Assembly: GCA_003313425.1 (NCBI GenBank)
Contig: NHZP01000017.1
Span: 992,001 to 1,056,000 of the forward strand
From: Pseudopyrenochaeta lycopersici
Lineage: Eukaryota; Ascomycota; Dothideomycetes; Pleosporales; Pseudopyrenochaetaceae
Direction: 5' to 3'
Length of the DNA: 64,000 nucleotides
The translations under genes were made by a program, and so were the position numbers. The notes under the pieces are model-generated. The model saw only the letters and a list, made by a program, of their open reading frames with translations. It did no database searches and was not told where the DNA came from. Position 1 is the first letter of the stretch, and each line of letters begins with the position of its first letter. Of the stretch, positions 1 to 11,922 are shown one piece after another.

Positions 1-1056
1 GACTCCTGTCCGCTCTTGCGCCTAAGTGAATTTATTGCTCTCCTGTCATAATCGCAGTAATTGACCCAGCTCATCTTCTCAAAGTATGCAATGCCCATAT
101 TGCAGTGGAAAGTCGCGCTCTCTAATGTTGCCTCACTGCGTTGGCTTGTTTCTGTATGGCACGCTGTGACGCAACGCAGCAGCGAGAAATATGACCTCCA
201 TTTTGAGGTGCTCTGGTCTTAGAACAAGATTAGTGTGTAGCGCATCGTCCGATTTTGGTACTTTCATTTGAGTGGAAGAAGTATTTAGTGAAGACTAAAC
301 ATCAACAGTGATGTCCGTGGATACAGCTACAGCGCAATCATCATAGTTCTGCCTTTCTTTAGGTTTCAAAAGTCTCCCAAGTCGAACGCTGTATTGATGC
401 AGTGGGATAAAGACCAGCGAATATGATCGCGGCCGCAATGTCACGCGGATTCTGGTACAATCAATGCTTTAACACGGCACGCTAGTATTCAATTTGAGGA
501 AAAGAAAAGTAAATATGGAGCGCTGTATATATGTCTGTGTAAGATCTTGTATGGATTAGGAAGCTGGATGTAGGGGCGTGAAGAAGGTATAAACATACAT
601 GTGCCTCTGTACTACCCTTTGCAGTATCAAGTTGAGGTACAAGATGACGTATTTGTGCTACCATCGTAACATCGAGTGTATGAATATTTGAGACCCAGTC
701 TGGCTTCACTGATGATGTCGCCGAAGTCTTTCAGAGACATGTATCAAGGATAAAGTTACATTCGGCTGGTTGTGCAAGGAAGCCAGCAGCTGAACCAGGG
801 AGTGACTTACCTTGCTCATCGCAAGTTCAAAGCATCTGGCAAAGGGTTGTTGTAAGGCAATTGCGCGGACAAGGCTCGACAAAAACATCACGGTTTGCCT
901 TCACTTCCGCGCGCAAACTTCCGGCCCACAGCTGGCTTATTCCCTCATAATTAGTATTATTCTCTTATTGATTTTGACCACAAACTCTAAGCTTTGCATC
1001 TTTTCGTCTCCGCCCTTACTCGACTTGCTTAGCCCAACCCAGCACATACTGCAACC
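1..1056. other. intergenic region, no gene recognised
   Basis: No convincing gene, RNA or repeat is visible on either strand. Short open frames here have no recognisable motif and no good splice partners. The last 100 bases are pyrimidine-rich and precede the ATG at 1057, so they probably hold its promoter and 5' leader. Confidence 0.5.
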
Positions 1057-2112
1057 ATGTCAACGCACTTCCGCCCGCGCCCACCTCCAGCAATACCTAA
1101 AGGCCCTACACATCCTTCTCCGGCGCGTTCTACCGTCCGACGCGTTACACCTTCACCTACAAACAGCTTAAACGCATCATTTCAGCCAAATTTCGCCCTC
1201 CCAGATGCAGAAACAGAACCAAAAAACTATGGCGTTCCGCATAGCGGACTAGATACTGGCCATGAGCCCTCTGGAAAGTACTTTGCGTGTATAGAGAATG
1301 CTGAGAGCGGAGTATCTTCAGGGCAAGGTTTGGTACGCGGTGGCATGGCGTCCGGAAGGTCGTCGCCCGTGAAGGCGCGTGAGCGATCAACGTCACCGAA
1401 GAAGTGGCCATTTTCGATATCAACGATGACGGCCTCGCACCAAGGGAGCCAAGTGAAGGATCTCGACAAATTAGAGGAAAAGATTGATATTATCAAAGCT
1501 ATGGAAGAGATGAATGATGAAGACCAAAAGCGTCCCGACACCCCGACCCCCATACCCCGCTCGCAGCGACGAACCGCCTATGTGCCCCTCGGCGCCCCGG
1601 CTTCATTCTTCAGACGTGAGAAGAAAGGCAACTTGGAGCAACCCCACGCTCGCTCACGGCCCTCCAGTGAGATCTTCGGTACAACACGAGCCTATGGTGC
1701 AGAAACACCAGTACCACAAACCACGGCCTTCGTACTTCAATCGGAATCCCCCTCACCACAGCATCTATCATATCGTGTTCCGCAGTTCCCTATTCCACCT
1801 CAGGCTACGAACAAAACTGTACTGAGAAAACCAATTCCACTGTCTGGCCCCGGCAAACATGTCAGCGTCTCTGGGCAGAGCAATCTCTCCGGCGGTACTG
1901 TAGCCTCGAAACGCAGTATCTTCAGCACACCTGGCCGTGACGAGCTCGAGAGAAAGAAGGCCTTAGTCGAGCCAGATGAGGGCCCCTTCGCTCGCGCAAC
2001 GTCCATGGCTGATTTGCAGGAAAGGAGACGCAGGGTCAGTGAACTGACAGTGGAGAAAGAAAGTCAGAGGAAACTTTGCGGGTTTGGCTGTTTCAACTGC
2101 AACGTCATGTAA
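1057..2112 (+). CDS. proline/serine-rich protein with possible CaaX prenylation box
   Basis: Single-exon frame of 351 residues starting at an ATG in the context CAACCATG. I do not recognise the family. The protein is rich in Pro, Ser, Arg and Lys and looks largely disordered, with a short charged helical stretch around residues 135-155 and another near 315-340. It has no signal peptide or membrane segment. The last residues are cysteine-rich and end in CNVM, which fits a CaaX farnesylation signal (Cys, two mostly aliphatic residues, Met), with two further cysteines just upstream that could be palmitoylated. This would place the protein on a membrane, perhaps as a scaffold or signalling adaptor; that is inference. 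No neighbour lies within 1 kb. Confidence 0.6.
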   Translation: MSTHFRPRPPPAIPKGPTHPSPARSTVRRVTPSPTNSLNASFQPNFALPDAETEPKNYGVPHSGLDTGHEPSGKYFACIENAESGVSSGQGLVRGGMASGRSSPVKARERSTSPKKWPFSISTMTASHQGSQVKDLDKLEEKIDIIKAMEEMNDEDQKRPDTPTPIPRSQRRTAYVPLGAPASFFRREKKGNLEQPHARSRPSSEIFGTTRAYGAETPVPQTTAFVLQSESPSPQHLSYRVPQFPIPPQATNKTVLRKPIPLSGPGKHVSVSGQSNLSGGTVASKRSIFSTPGRDELERKKALVEPDEGPFARATSMADLQERRRRVSELTVEKESQRKLCGFGCFNCNVM

Positions 2113-3501
2113 ATGGTATTAAACATAGACCTGTACGAGTGGGATATGGAAGGCCTATTGATCGTCGAGCCCTTCAGCGCAATGTGACCTTATGGTCTTG
2201 CAGTTCCGACGAACGTGATAGTACAATGGTAAGCATTTGTGTAGAATTTGGCAGTTGATGAGTACCAAGCATCTGGAAGGTGGGCATACTGAGCGATAAA
2301 TAGAGCACCATAGATTGTGAACATTGCAAAACTTGACGGTGAATGCAATGAAACGAACTGGAAACTGCTCTTCACCTTCACAGTGAGTTTCAGAGAGTAA
2401 TTCCTTTGTGAACAGAACTATTTGTATCCAGCCTAGTAAGCCTTCTGATCTCAATTCTCTGCTTCAGAAGGCAGCCAAGAGGCCTTCAAATTTCCGAGTT
2501 GGAAAAATCGGACAAGACACTGCACCCAATCTACTCCAGTATCCTCTGATGTTCCTGAACTCGGATCTGCAGCGCATGTCTGCAGGCCTACAGCCAGATG
2601 ACTGGGATATTGGCGCGCCAGTAATCGAATTGAGGCCAAAATCTGATGGTGTCCCGACATCATGATTTAGCTCAGGATTTGTTATGCTTTGGATAGTTGA
2701 CTCATTGAAATAGTTGTCAAGCCATCCACGCCTGAGCAGTGTGCTGCAGGAAGGATGAGTGGAGGATGCCCCGGTTGGCGACAATGCGTTATTTACTTTC
2801 TACACTGCCACCTTTGGAGGCCAAGGAAAGACAAGCCTCATTTAAAAAAAAATCTGCAAACGTCGAGCGAAAAGGTAGAAATTTATCTGAACAATGGCGC
2901 ATGCAATGACCACACATGCAATGAACTTGCACCTGGGTAGTCGATGCGAAACGTCAAGAAAGTGGACATCGAGTTCACATTGTGTATGGAAGAACTTCAG
3001 AACGAATAATAAGAAGCTAGGAATACTCATCTAGACTTGAATGATGGGATTTCGTCCTCAGTTTAACAGGTCCATAAGCTCTTGTGCAGTGATAGGGTTA
3101 CTTGGTGTTCTTAACTTAGCTTCTCATTCCAGTTCTTGCCATACATCTCCTTACCTAGGTCCCTACACTGTATCAATCTAACTGAAAAAAAAAAATCAAG
3201 TAATTGTGCATTGTACAATAGTACAGTAGTAGATGCTTGATTGTCCTGAGTCGCTATTTATTTCCATACTTGAGCATCTACCTATCTACGCATAGGAGTG
3301 GCTTTAATGTACGTTCAAATGAGTGTAAGATATCTTTTTCAATGCTCCTTCCAGCTGCTGTGCTTCATAATTCCTTTTCAATGCAACCGTCAAACGTAAG
3401 AGTTACTCTTAGAAGACACGACACAAGGTTACTGAGGATAATACTTTGCTTCTGAAATGTCAGTGACTTACGGGTACGACAAATCTTCCAGAACGTACCA
3501 T
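2113..3501. other. AT-rich intergenic region
   Basis: Nothing recognisable on either strand. There are A-runs near 2843 and 3185 and no long frame with family motifs. It separates the proline-rich gene from the small secreted protein and contains the 3' ends of both. Confidence 0.5.
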
Positions 3502-3837
3502 TTAAACAGCCCCACAAACTGGACTAGAGCTCATTGCATTGCTGCCGCCATTGTCGTTGGTTGCACGCACACAGCCTCCGTTCGCTGAGACCGGAACGCA
3601 AGCAGTCACTGGACCAGCACAGGCGTTGCGGCTATAAGCCGAAAGTTGCTGGCCACTGCCTCCTGAGCCCGTAATTCTGAAGGAGCGGAATCCTCCTAGT
3701 GGTGCGCAGGAGTTATCCCATACATTGCGGCTACCCGCGGGGGTGTTGCAGTTGAGGTCGGAGTAGAGATTGACGATAACGGCATTGCTCACGGCGGCGC
3801 TGGCGAGAAGGGAGAGGAAGATAGATTGGAGCTGCAT
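3502..3837 (-). CDS. small secreted cysteine-containing protein (effector-like)
   Basis: Predicted 111-residue protein, read from the ATG at 3837. The frame extends six codons further to a TTG, but the ATG places a classic signal peptide at the N-terminus (MQLQSIFLSLLASAAVSNA, cleavage near residue 19). The mature part is about 92 residues and holds six cysteines, enough for three disulfides, with Gly/Ser/Asn-rich linkers. This is the usual profile of fungal small secreted proteins; many are effectors or surface proteins. I do not recognise a named family. A TATA-like TTTATA (TATAAA on the minus strand) lies about 120 bp upstream. The gene stands alone in AT-rich DNA. Confidence 0.75.
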   Translation of the reverse strand: MQLQSIFLSLLASAAVSNAVIVNLYSDLNCNTPAGSRNVWDNSCAPLGGFRSFRITGSGGSGQQLSAYSRNACAGPVTACVPVSANGGCVRATNDNGGSNAMSSSPVCGAV

Positions 3838-3958
3838 ATTTGCGAGCTTTTTCAAGTGTAAAAGTCGGGAGTATTGAGTGCTAGTGTTTTATTAATTGTT
3901 GAGTAGTGAAACGTTGGAGCGGATGGAGGTGCTGTAGAATGCTTGACGGGAGAAGCAC

Positions 3959-3964
3959 TTTATA
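3959..3964 (-). promoter_or_regulatory. TATA-like box of the small secreted protein gene
   Basis: TATAAA on the minus strand, about 120 bp upstream of the ATG at 3837. Position and sequence fit a core promoter, but this is pattern matching only. Confidence 0.4.
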
Positions 3965-4874
3965 CATGTCTACTTCGAAGATCGACATCAATTGACCGTC
4001 TTTATTGTTCCCTTGATTAGATCACTATTTCCACCTTATACCGTCCAACCGTTTAGCCGTTCTATACTCTGGACATACCTGAGTGACATAGTGTTAGGCG
4101 TCCCTCGCCACGCGGCCTGCGTTGTAGTTTTAGCAAGACACGCCCTATGGTCCTGATTCATACAAGATCTGCTCTCACAGTAACTGTGCAATAGTTTAGT
4201 TCCATAAGTTAGTATATCCTATATGCTCTGAGGGAGGCTGCAGATGAGAACCTAACCCCCGTCTTTTGGACGGAAATCGATATCAACCACGCACCCACAT
4301 GGCTCGCAACCGCAAGTAGACTATAAGCAGCTACAGTTCAGTATCAGGCAAGTTAGTATATATGGCCAGAGGGTGCTGGTTTAGTGGCGAGGTACCTCCT
4401 GGACTTTACTAACATGAAAATATCTGAATCTAGGCAGTTTCGTATTGGAAGTAATGCACCTGTTCTGTATGCCTCCCAATGACTTCATTAGGCCTCCAGA
4501 AAGGTCACTGGCCTAGATGGTCCCAATGTAACATTACAAATGAATCAAATTCTGCCAGTGATACCTTTCACAGGCCAACCGCTTCCTATACAATTTGGTT
4601 TGCATATAGCCACAACTCTTTGCTCTGTTCATAATACACCCTTGCACGAAGGAGCTGGTACGCATTAACTCGAAGCCCAGACCTCTTACCGTTTCATTTT
4701 CACAAGGGCAAAATTTCTACAATAGACGTAATTTGAACAGTCGTGGAACTACGATAAGCTGCGATAGACATATCTCTCCAAATAAAAGTTTGTGTCGTAT
4801 TATTATAGCCCCACGACCCCGAATTTTAAGGACGGTAGCTGAAAATATCTCAAGCCTGTAAGGGTCTCCTTCGT

Positions 4875-4960
4875 GTAAGGATTCTAGACTTCAAGTGGAT
4901 CCTGGACTTAAAAAGGATTCTTCCCCCTCAATGAGGATTCTTCCACTCACATAAGGATCC
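4875..4960. repeat. imperfect short direct repeats (AGGATTCTT-like)
   Basis: The motif AGGATTCT or AGGATCC recurs about five times. Two adjacent copies read AAGGATTCTTCCCCCTCA and GAGGATTCTTCCACTCA, roughly 20 bp apart. It looks like a decayed tandem array; no function is evident. Confidence 0.35.
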
Positions 4961-5694
4961 GAGGCACATTGATTAGATACACACTAAAATGACATCACCA
5001 AACCTGCAGAACACGAACGGTGACGATACTCAAGCATTTGTGTTCCTTGCTTGAATGGATCTACGTAAAGTAAGCTTCACAATGTAGACATGTTCTTGTT
5101 CAGCGATGTAAGATGTCTGTATAGCAGAGAGCACAAGGAATAATTTAGGTGGGCAAAAAGTAATATCAATCCGCGTCGCTCTGTTTTGTCTCTCTTTGTT
5201 TTGAATGCGTTATTGCGAGAAGGTCCACTCGATATTCTTGGAATGCCAGTGCTGAAACATCTATTCCACGGCCCGTTCCACGACTGTTCCAACGGCTGCC
5301 ACGTTACCAATGCGCTAGTCCTATGTCGCTACATAGCACGGCTATCGCACGACCGTATTATAAATACTTAGCGGCTTTAGCGGCTGTAAGGGCCTTGACA
5401 ACTGCAATAGCCTCAATGGCCTTGATGTAACGGTGTAGTTATAGTGTTGTATTTATGTGGCACTTACCAGGTTCTAACCTTTCGTGTCGCTAGCGCAAGG
5501 GACGTAGCAACACTTTCAAAATAAGGAGAGAGACAGAATAGGACAACACGAACCAAGCTTGCGGTTAAATTGTTACTTGTGCACACTGATATACACATCT
5601 TTTGATAGTAGGGCTATGGAGAATTTGGATGTTTATATTATTTTAGTTTTCGTAGAAAGTCTGAACTATAAAAATAGATGGCATACTCTTATAA

Positions 5695-6665
5695 CTAATG
5701 ATTCTTCTTAGACGAAGATTCTGCCGCGATGTCAAGGGCCTGGAGAATGTCGGACCCAAATACAACGGTCATATACGCGGGGAAGATAACCCACAGACCA
5801 CTGGCGTAAATTAGTATACAGTGTCTTGGGGCCAAAGGTGAAGAAAGTTTAAGGGAGAGACGTACTTCATGACCCCATAGAAGAAGAAGAGTGTTAGCCA
5901 GTCGTTGTGACCAACGTTGGCGAATCCGGAATAGTACTCATTGAAGTCTGTCTGCGTAAGCTTCGTCGCAATGGGAATTCATACATATGGACATGTGCAC
6001 TCACAGTACAGTACCGTCTTACTCAATGTCATAACTGCAGCCGCAAAACCAATGATCAGCGCGCGATTGCCAGCTTTGCCGCGCACCTTCCTGCCACCAG
6101 CATACCAAGCACCGACGCCCTCGCTAATCTGCAAGCCTGTTCCGGTGGCGGTGGAGACACCATGATTATAAATAATCATAGCGTAAAGGCCGTATAGGAC
6201 GAGTTCGACTGCATTCAATACACTCTGCGCACCTCCGAAGCCGTCCTTGTTCTCCCATCCAGGCGCTCCATAAACATGATCAATGGCAGCGTAGATCTCG
6301 TAGGGCTTCCAGATTGGCCATTGCAGTACACCGCCAGCCATGGTGTGCGGGCGGAGTAGGATGTACAAGGAATCCCAGAGTACAAGTGGGATAGACACGG
6401 TGATCCAAAGAAGTGTGAGATTTGATGCCGTATGGCACCATGACGCTTCGTTGATCTCGGAAGGCGAGGGAGGCGCTGCGGCTGCAATGGTGTTGGAGAT
6501 TGCGCGCCTGGCTAGCGAATTCGAGGTAGGCGAGGAATTGAGGTCTTTGAAGACAGGTGGGGAAGTAGGCGCCGGCGATGCGGTTGAGGTGCGCGATGCC
6601 CGCTTGGTGGGAGAGAGTTCGGGAGCGGGGAAGTCGCCACGTGGATGAGAGCGTGTTGCGACCAT
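5695..6665 (-). CDS. polytopic fungal membrane protein, EXPERA-like
   Basis: Three-exon model: 6665..6005, 5947..5866, 5800..5695, 282 residues. Introns use GTGAGT and GTACGT donors and CAG acceptors and keep the frame. The first 80 residues are Ser/Pro/Thr-rich and probably cytosolic. After them come about four hydrophobic helices: around 84-105, a region with HTMAGGVLQWP then WKPYEIYAAIDHVYG, then ELVLYGLYAMI, a helix before the first intron, and a last helix with WVIFPAYMTVV. The conserved His, Trp, Asp and Tyr pattern resembles EXPERA/emopamil-binding-like fungal membrane proteins, which include sterol isomerases. That link is tentative, and I see no proof of enzymatic activity. The C-terminal SSSKKNH could be an ER-type lysine signal. 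Confidence 0.75.
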
Positions 6666-7587
6666 GGTTGCGATGCGAAAAGGCCGATGGAGTGTGAACT
6701 AGAGGTCTGAATTGCTGAAAGGTGAGCACGGCGTAGTAGCAGACATCAACAATGGGGTGTTGTGATGTTGTGCAAGGTGGCTTGGGAATCGAGTGGGGCA
6801 GCTCTGCCGGGACCTAACTAACCGGGTGCGTCTTACCGGAGACGGAAGGAGTTGCTTAACGAACAGGCCAATCAGAAAGCCATTGCGCATTGGCATTTCT
6901 TCATTGGCTGGATGGTAGTAATTGGCAGTGACGCAGGTCTGGCATTCGCATAAACAAGAGTCGTAACCTCGTGCACAAATGAGCACCCGGTTAATTTGTC
7001 CATGTGCGACCTCACTAACGCTACTTTGATCAATGTCTGACTGTCATCGCCATCTCGAAAAGAGAAGCCGCCACCGCAACGCAATTGGAAGCACCGAGGT
7101 GGGGGATCTGCTGCAAAAATACTTCCGCATTCGGCTTGTCAGCCTTTGACCAGTCGTTATCAGTACGTCACAGTGAGACCCACGTTGCTGTCCCGTCGCC
7201 AGCAGAGCCCATCCTGATCGTTCCAGCTCAACTTCGTTCTGCTGGAAGCGACAGGATCAATCCCTCGCCCGCGACACCTGATTCACCAAAGACTCATTAC
7301 AACTGGGCCCTATTTCGATGGCTATGGCAAATAGATCTGCGGGGTGTACAAAGCGCACAAGATCATAAAGCTGTAACTACCCCGCGTAGCATTGCTGCAC
7401 TTCGTTCCTTTAGGCGTGCAGTGTTGCTTATACCAAGGCTTTGTGGCAGGCCTCACAGGCAACAACCGTGAAATACTCGGCTTGCACCATGCTTATATAT
7501 TACCGTCCACAGCCCTTCTAATTGTGTTAATTCTCAGTCTCACTCGCTTTCACTCCATTTCTTTTATCATTTGCCAAAATCGTGACA
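6666..7587. other. divergent promoter region
   Basis: Lies between the membrane protein gene (leftward) and the AAA ATPase gene (rightward). It has frames on both strands but none with family motifs. It contains a TATATAT near 7494 and a pyrimidine-rich tract at 7525-7570 just before the ATPase ATG. Confidence 0.5.
7494..7500 (+). promoter_or_regulatory. TATA-like element upstream of AAA ATPase
   Basis: TATATAT about 90 bp before the ATG at 7588, followed by a CT-rich stretch typical of fungal core promoters. Confidence 0.35.
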
Positions 7588-9759
7588 ATGTCTGTATCGT
7601 CCTTGCAAGGCCGTTCTAGCCTCGCAGCACTAGGCACTCTATCATCTATCCATGAAGTTTACGAGGATCCTCTGCGACCTAACAAGTGGACCATTACACC
7701 TCCAGCAAGAACCGGTCCGCCAGTTGAAGATGCAGAGTCTGCACAGCATGCTCTCGTCGTACGCTACAAGCTCTCAGACAACCCGAGCAAAGAGCTGGAT
7801 CTTCACTCGATCGTCGTTCAAAGCTCTTATTTGAAGAGCGTGTTAAGCCGTGTCTTGGACAACTACCCCGGTATTACCCTTGAACTCGATCGTCTGGAGT
7901 TCAATGCGCCTTTCGAGTGTTTCATACACCGTTGGGAGAAGTTATTAGCTGTGCGAGAGGATTTGCTCACCGAAAAAGAGCATAACAATTTCAATGACCA
8001 AGAAGTCCACGCAACAACTATATCACATCTAGAAATGCTTTACGCAACGCTGAATGCTGAACTAGCATCTACCCTGCGCATGAAGCAGGACCTCTTAAAG
8101 AATGGTGTCATTACCCCCCTTCATGTTTGGATGATCTATGAACCGGGCTGCCTAATTTTCGCAAAGACCGAGGGCTACGACCGCATCTACAGACTGCAAT
8201 CAGCAAAATGGGACACTCACAATAATAGAAGGTTCTACAAGCTCGATTGTGAGTTTGTCGACTACGACGGTGTCAGTTTCGGCATGAACAAAAGCCCGCT
8301 AAATATCGCTCCTTGGAGGGGCACCAAGAAGATCACGAAGCTTGAAGCGTACCCATTGCAGTTTCATCAAGATGTTGAATGTTTGAAACAGCGTTTGATT
8401 GAGCGTGGACGAAAGTTCGAAGCGTATCGTGGTTTCCATTTTGTTGGGTACAAAGGCATCGCTTTGAGCAAACTCGATCGTGGTGAAGCCAAATTCAACG
8501 TCAACAGCCGCATCATTATCGACTCTGACGCAAGCATGCGTTACAATAATAAAGTAAATCTTGAATACTTCGAAACAACAGAGAGCTTCGAGAATGCCAC
8601 CGACCCCATGGCCAACGCCGAAGACACTGACGATGACTGTGTCGTCCTCGATGATGACAGTGAGAAAAATATGAAGATGAAGAACGGGAAAATGCCTCTA
8701 GTTGATGCGGGGTCGAAGTCTGTTCTGACCAGCGAGCAGCTGCTCCTCACGGACGCGAAGCTTCGTGGCTATTCTCTTCGCGACAAGAAATGGATGGCAT
8801 TCTATATCGACAACATTCACGACATCAAATGGAACGAACACGCGTTTGAGTCGCTTGTTGCCCCTCAGGATCAAAAGGATCTCATATTGGCTTTCGCCGA
8901 ATCGCAGGCGAAGAACTGCACCTCCTTCGATGACTTCATTCAGGGCAAAGGCAAAGGCATCATCATGCTGTTGACAGGCCCGCCTGGAGTGGGCAAGACT
9001 TTTACAGCAGAGAGTGTTGCAGAATGCATGAAAGTGCCACTATATAGCATTGGGGCTGCTGAACTGGGGTCGAAGCCTAATACGCTCGAGAAGAAGTTAG
9101 AGAACATTTTAGTCATGTGCTCAAAGTGGAATGCTGGCGAGTACAAAATTGTACGTCGTGCGAAAACTAGCTAATGTTTGTAGTACTGTTGTTGGATGAA
9201 GCAGATGTGTTCATGGAAGCCCGAAGCACGCAAGATCTCGACCGCAACAAGCTTGTCGCAATCTTCCTCCGTCTGCTGGAGTACTTTGAAGGAATCATGT
9301 TCCTCAGCACCAACGTAAGTTTACGTCACGTTCGACCCGAACCCATTCTATTTAGTGCATGCCATCGAGACCTATTGCTTACTATTATTCAGCGCCTCGA
9401 GCAAATGGACGCTGCCTTCGAATCTCGCATCCATCTTACTCTCAATTACGCCGAGCTTGACAAGACGGCTCGTCGCCAAGTCTGGTCCAATTTCCTCACT
9501 CGAAGCTTGCAGGCTGTGGATGTTGTCGAGTTCTCAGATGCGGATCTGGATAAGCTGGCGAAGGTACAGTTGAATGGGAGGCAGATCAAGAATGTAATCA
9601 AGACGGCACAGCTGCTCTCTGCGAGGTCTAATGAGTGTCTGGCTATGAGCCATCTGGATACAGTATTGAAGCTTAGAAAAGCCAATGAGAAAAAGGTAAG
9701 CTTCTTCGGCGGCGAGTGAGTACTCAGCCCTCGCTGAGACTTGGTTTCAGTTTAAGTAG
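7588..9759 (+). CDS. AAA+ ATPase with long N-terminal domain
   Basis: Model: 7588..9136, 9184..9314, 9393..9695, 9751..9759, 663 residues. The start is the ATG in GACAATG. Residues 1-330 form the N-terminal region of the fungal 'AAA family ATPase' type that precedes the motor (I recall it as DUF7025). Residues about 395-640 form one AAA module: Walker A GPPGVGKT near 464, Walker B VLLLDEAD at 517-524, sensor 1 STN, then an RLEQMDAAFESRI segment with arginine finger. The first intron must be removed to join KWNA to VLLLDEAD, and only a GC donor (GCGAGT) with a TAG acceptor keeps the frame. The last intron is optional: without it the protein ends at 9719 with SFFGGE. The substrate is unknown; relatives are thought to remodel proteins. 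Confidence 0.82.
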
Positions 9760-11922
9760 TATGTAACCAGAATGTGAACACTCCCGCGCAGAGCATTGGA
9801 AGACAATATGAAGAAAAATACAACATTTCAATCAGATCGAAAGTATCAATAGCCCAAAGGTTATTAAGAAATCATGTTTTGGAATCAGCGCTTCACCTTT
9901 GTCATATAAATCAAGTGCAAGGGCTACCTCGCAACCATCACTTAGCGCAACATTCTGGACTTGATCATCAGAAGACCATACTCTGCACTTATAATAAAGT
10001 TTCCCGTGCGCTATAGATCTCCAACGGCCATGTCGATGCTGATTGCCTTATGAAATGGGCGCGACGTCACAGCAAACACCCTACTACTTGTAGATGCTCA
10101 AGTCCCATATTGTTATGGAATAGTATTGCCTTGCCATCTATCAGAAATGAAAATACCCACATGGTTGTGGTGCAGCAAGAAGAAACAGCTGGACCGCTGT
10201 CAATGCTGTGAGCCAAATCATCAGCAGAATAACTAAGAAAATGTAGCCTTTCTCATTGCATATTAGTTCTTTGCCTAAAACTAGCCAAGCAAAATTACAT
10301 ATTGACTACTGTTTCATGAGATCGCTATGGACTGATCAGAGACGCGGGAGCAATTGGGGTTGTCTCTCCACAGTAGATTTTCAACCTAAAGAAGGATATT
10401 ACTGTCGAAAATGTGAAACGTGAGATGCTTTTTCTTAGCTTCTCGGGCAGGTAAAACAATGAGATGATGAGTGTTCGTGTCCGAAACTTTATTGGAAGCT
10501 TGGAAGATAACCATAATAGATGACAATGGCCTAGTGCTTATGTTCCCAGCCACATTGTGTAACCCGAGCGGGGAGCCGGGGAGCCGCATCTTGTCACCAC
10601 CGAGCATGTCTCCATACACATATCAGATGGCCATCGCCGCAATTGAGAAAACCAGCTGCAAGCAGGAATATTTATAAGCCGTTGAATCTAATGCAAACAG
10701 ACTCTAAAATATCAATTCCAGCTTTAGGGAGGTTGTAGGGAAGACGATAAAGTAATGGCATGTTCGACTGTTCGACCCCTTAGAAAACAAATACAAGGCG
10801 CACGAATCATGTCTGAGCGTCCTTATCAATGAGCAGCCTAGTGGCGTGTGGCGACCAGCCGTGAACAATAGTGGTATGCTCCTCCAAGTTTCAAATACGG
10901 TCGGTTTGGCAAGTGCCATAGTAACCAAACTTCGCTTGACGATGAACTTCATGAGACGTACCGGTCGCAAAAGAGCTCGAAAAAGACAACATAAAAACGT
11001 ACCACATCCAGCGAAACTATAGTGGTATGACAAGGGCTGATACCAGGTGCATGGGACCCTCGCGAATGGCGATCGGCACATGCTCCCCTTTTCACGTATG
11101 ACCCGTGCATGAGATAGCCGAAGCTTGTTTGGACGCCTTGAACATGATAACTCGTCCCTCACAGCCCTTCATAGAATTGCCCCACCGAAAAAGCCCTGTG
11201 ATATCTCCACAAATGCAGGAACATGCATGATTGCGCGGGCACCTTTAATGTTCAGTTCCATATCGTCGCTAAAAGTCTGATGCTGGAAATCCTCTCTCAA
11301 TTACGACGTAAAATTTTGTTGAGTAGAGCCACTGCCATGGCTATATCAATTCGAACACTAGATTAGTTGCCGAAAGGCTGGTGATCGTGATGAATTATGT
11401 TTTAACGACACTGAACTACCATCAAAATGTTGGGAGACGACCTTGGGCAATGACCATGAACTCACGATTTGGGGCTGCTTCACTATTTCGAAGACATCGG
11501 TATCACAAGGCAGCAGATAGAATTTCAAGAAGCAATTGGTACCCCTGCAGATCTTGCACCGATTAACATGACGTTAAAACGGCAGATTTGGCTTCCATTC
11601 ATCTCCCATACCCGCAGATACGAGCGTCTGCGCCTGTGCAGCGTGGATTTGGCCCGGAATTTAAAAAATGTCCCGCTATGTTAGCCATTGTTAGTTGCAC
11701 TAAACCTGAGAGGGTAGATCCAAGCAAATACACTCGTGTTCTGTGGCTTAGGATATTGCCACTTGCGGGCATAATCAGCACTGTGGAAGTCTTGCCACAA
11801 TTTTCTCGTCCCGGAGTGGCTCAATGCTTCGTATCAGTAGTTTGCAAACACAGACATCCGTGAGGTTTCTTGCACGGTCCATGATATAATTTCCTACTAG
11901 AGATTGATCGTCGTCTATAGAT
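9760..11922. other. intergenic region, nothing recognised
   Basis: Over 2 kb with several 60-150 codon frames on both strands, but none shows a known motif, signal peptide or plausible spliced continuation. The right end is the promoter of the laccase gene. Confidence 0.5.

Larger units (their letters stand above)
3838..5694. other. AT-rich intergenic region
   Basis: About 1.9 kb without a recognisable gene. The first 200 bases should contain the promoter of the small secreted protein. A cluster of imperfect short repeats lies at 4875-4960. No transposase, terminal repeat or RNA gene could be identified. Confidence 0.5.

Noticed and set aside
10704..11162. Leftward 152-codon frame
   Set aside because: No recognisable domain or signal peptide and no splice context; left as intergenic.
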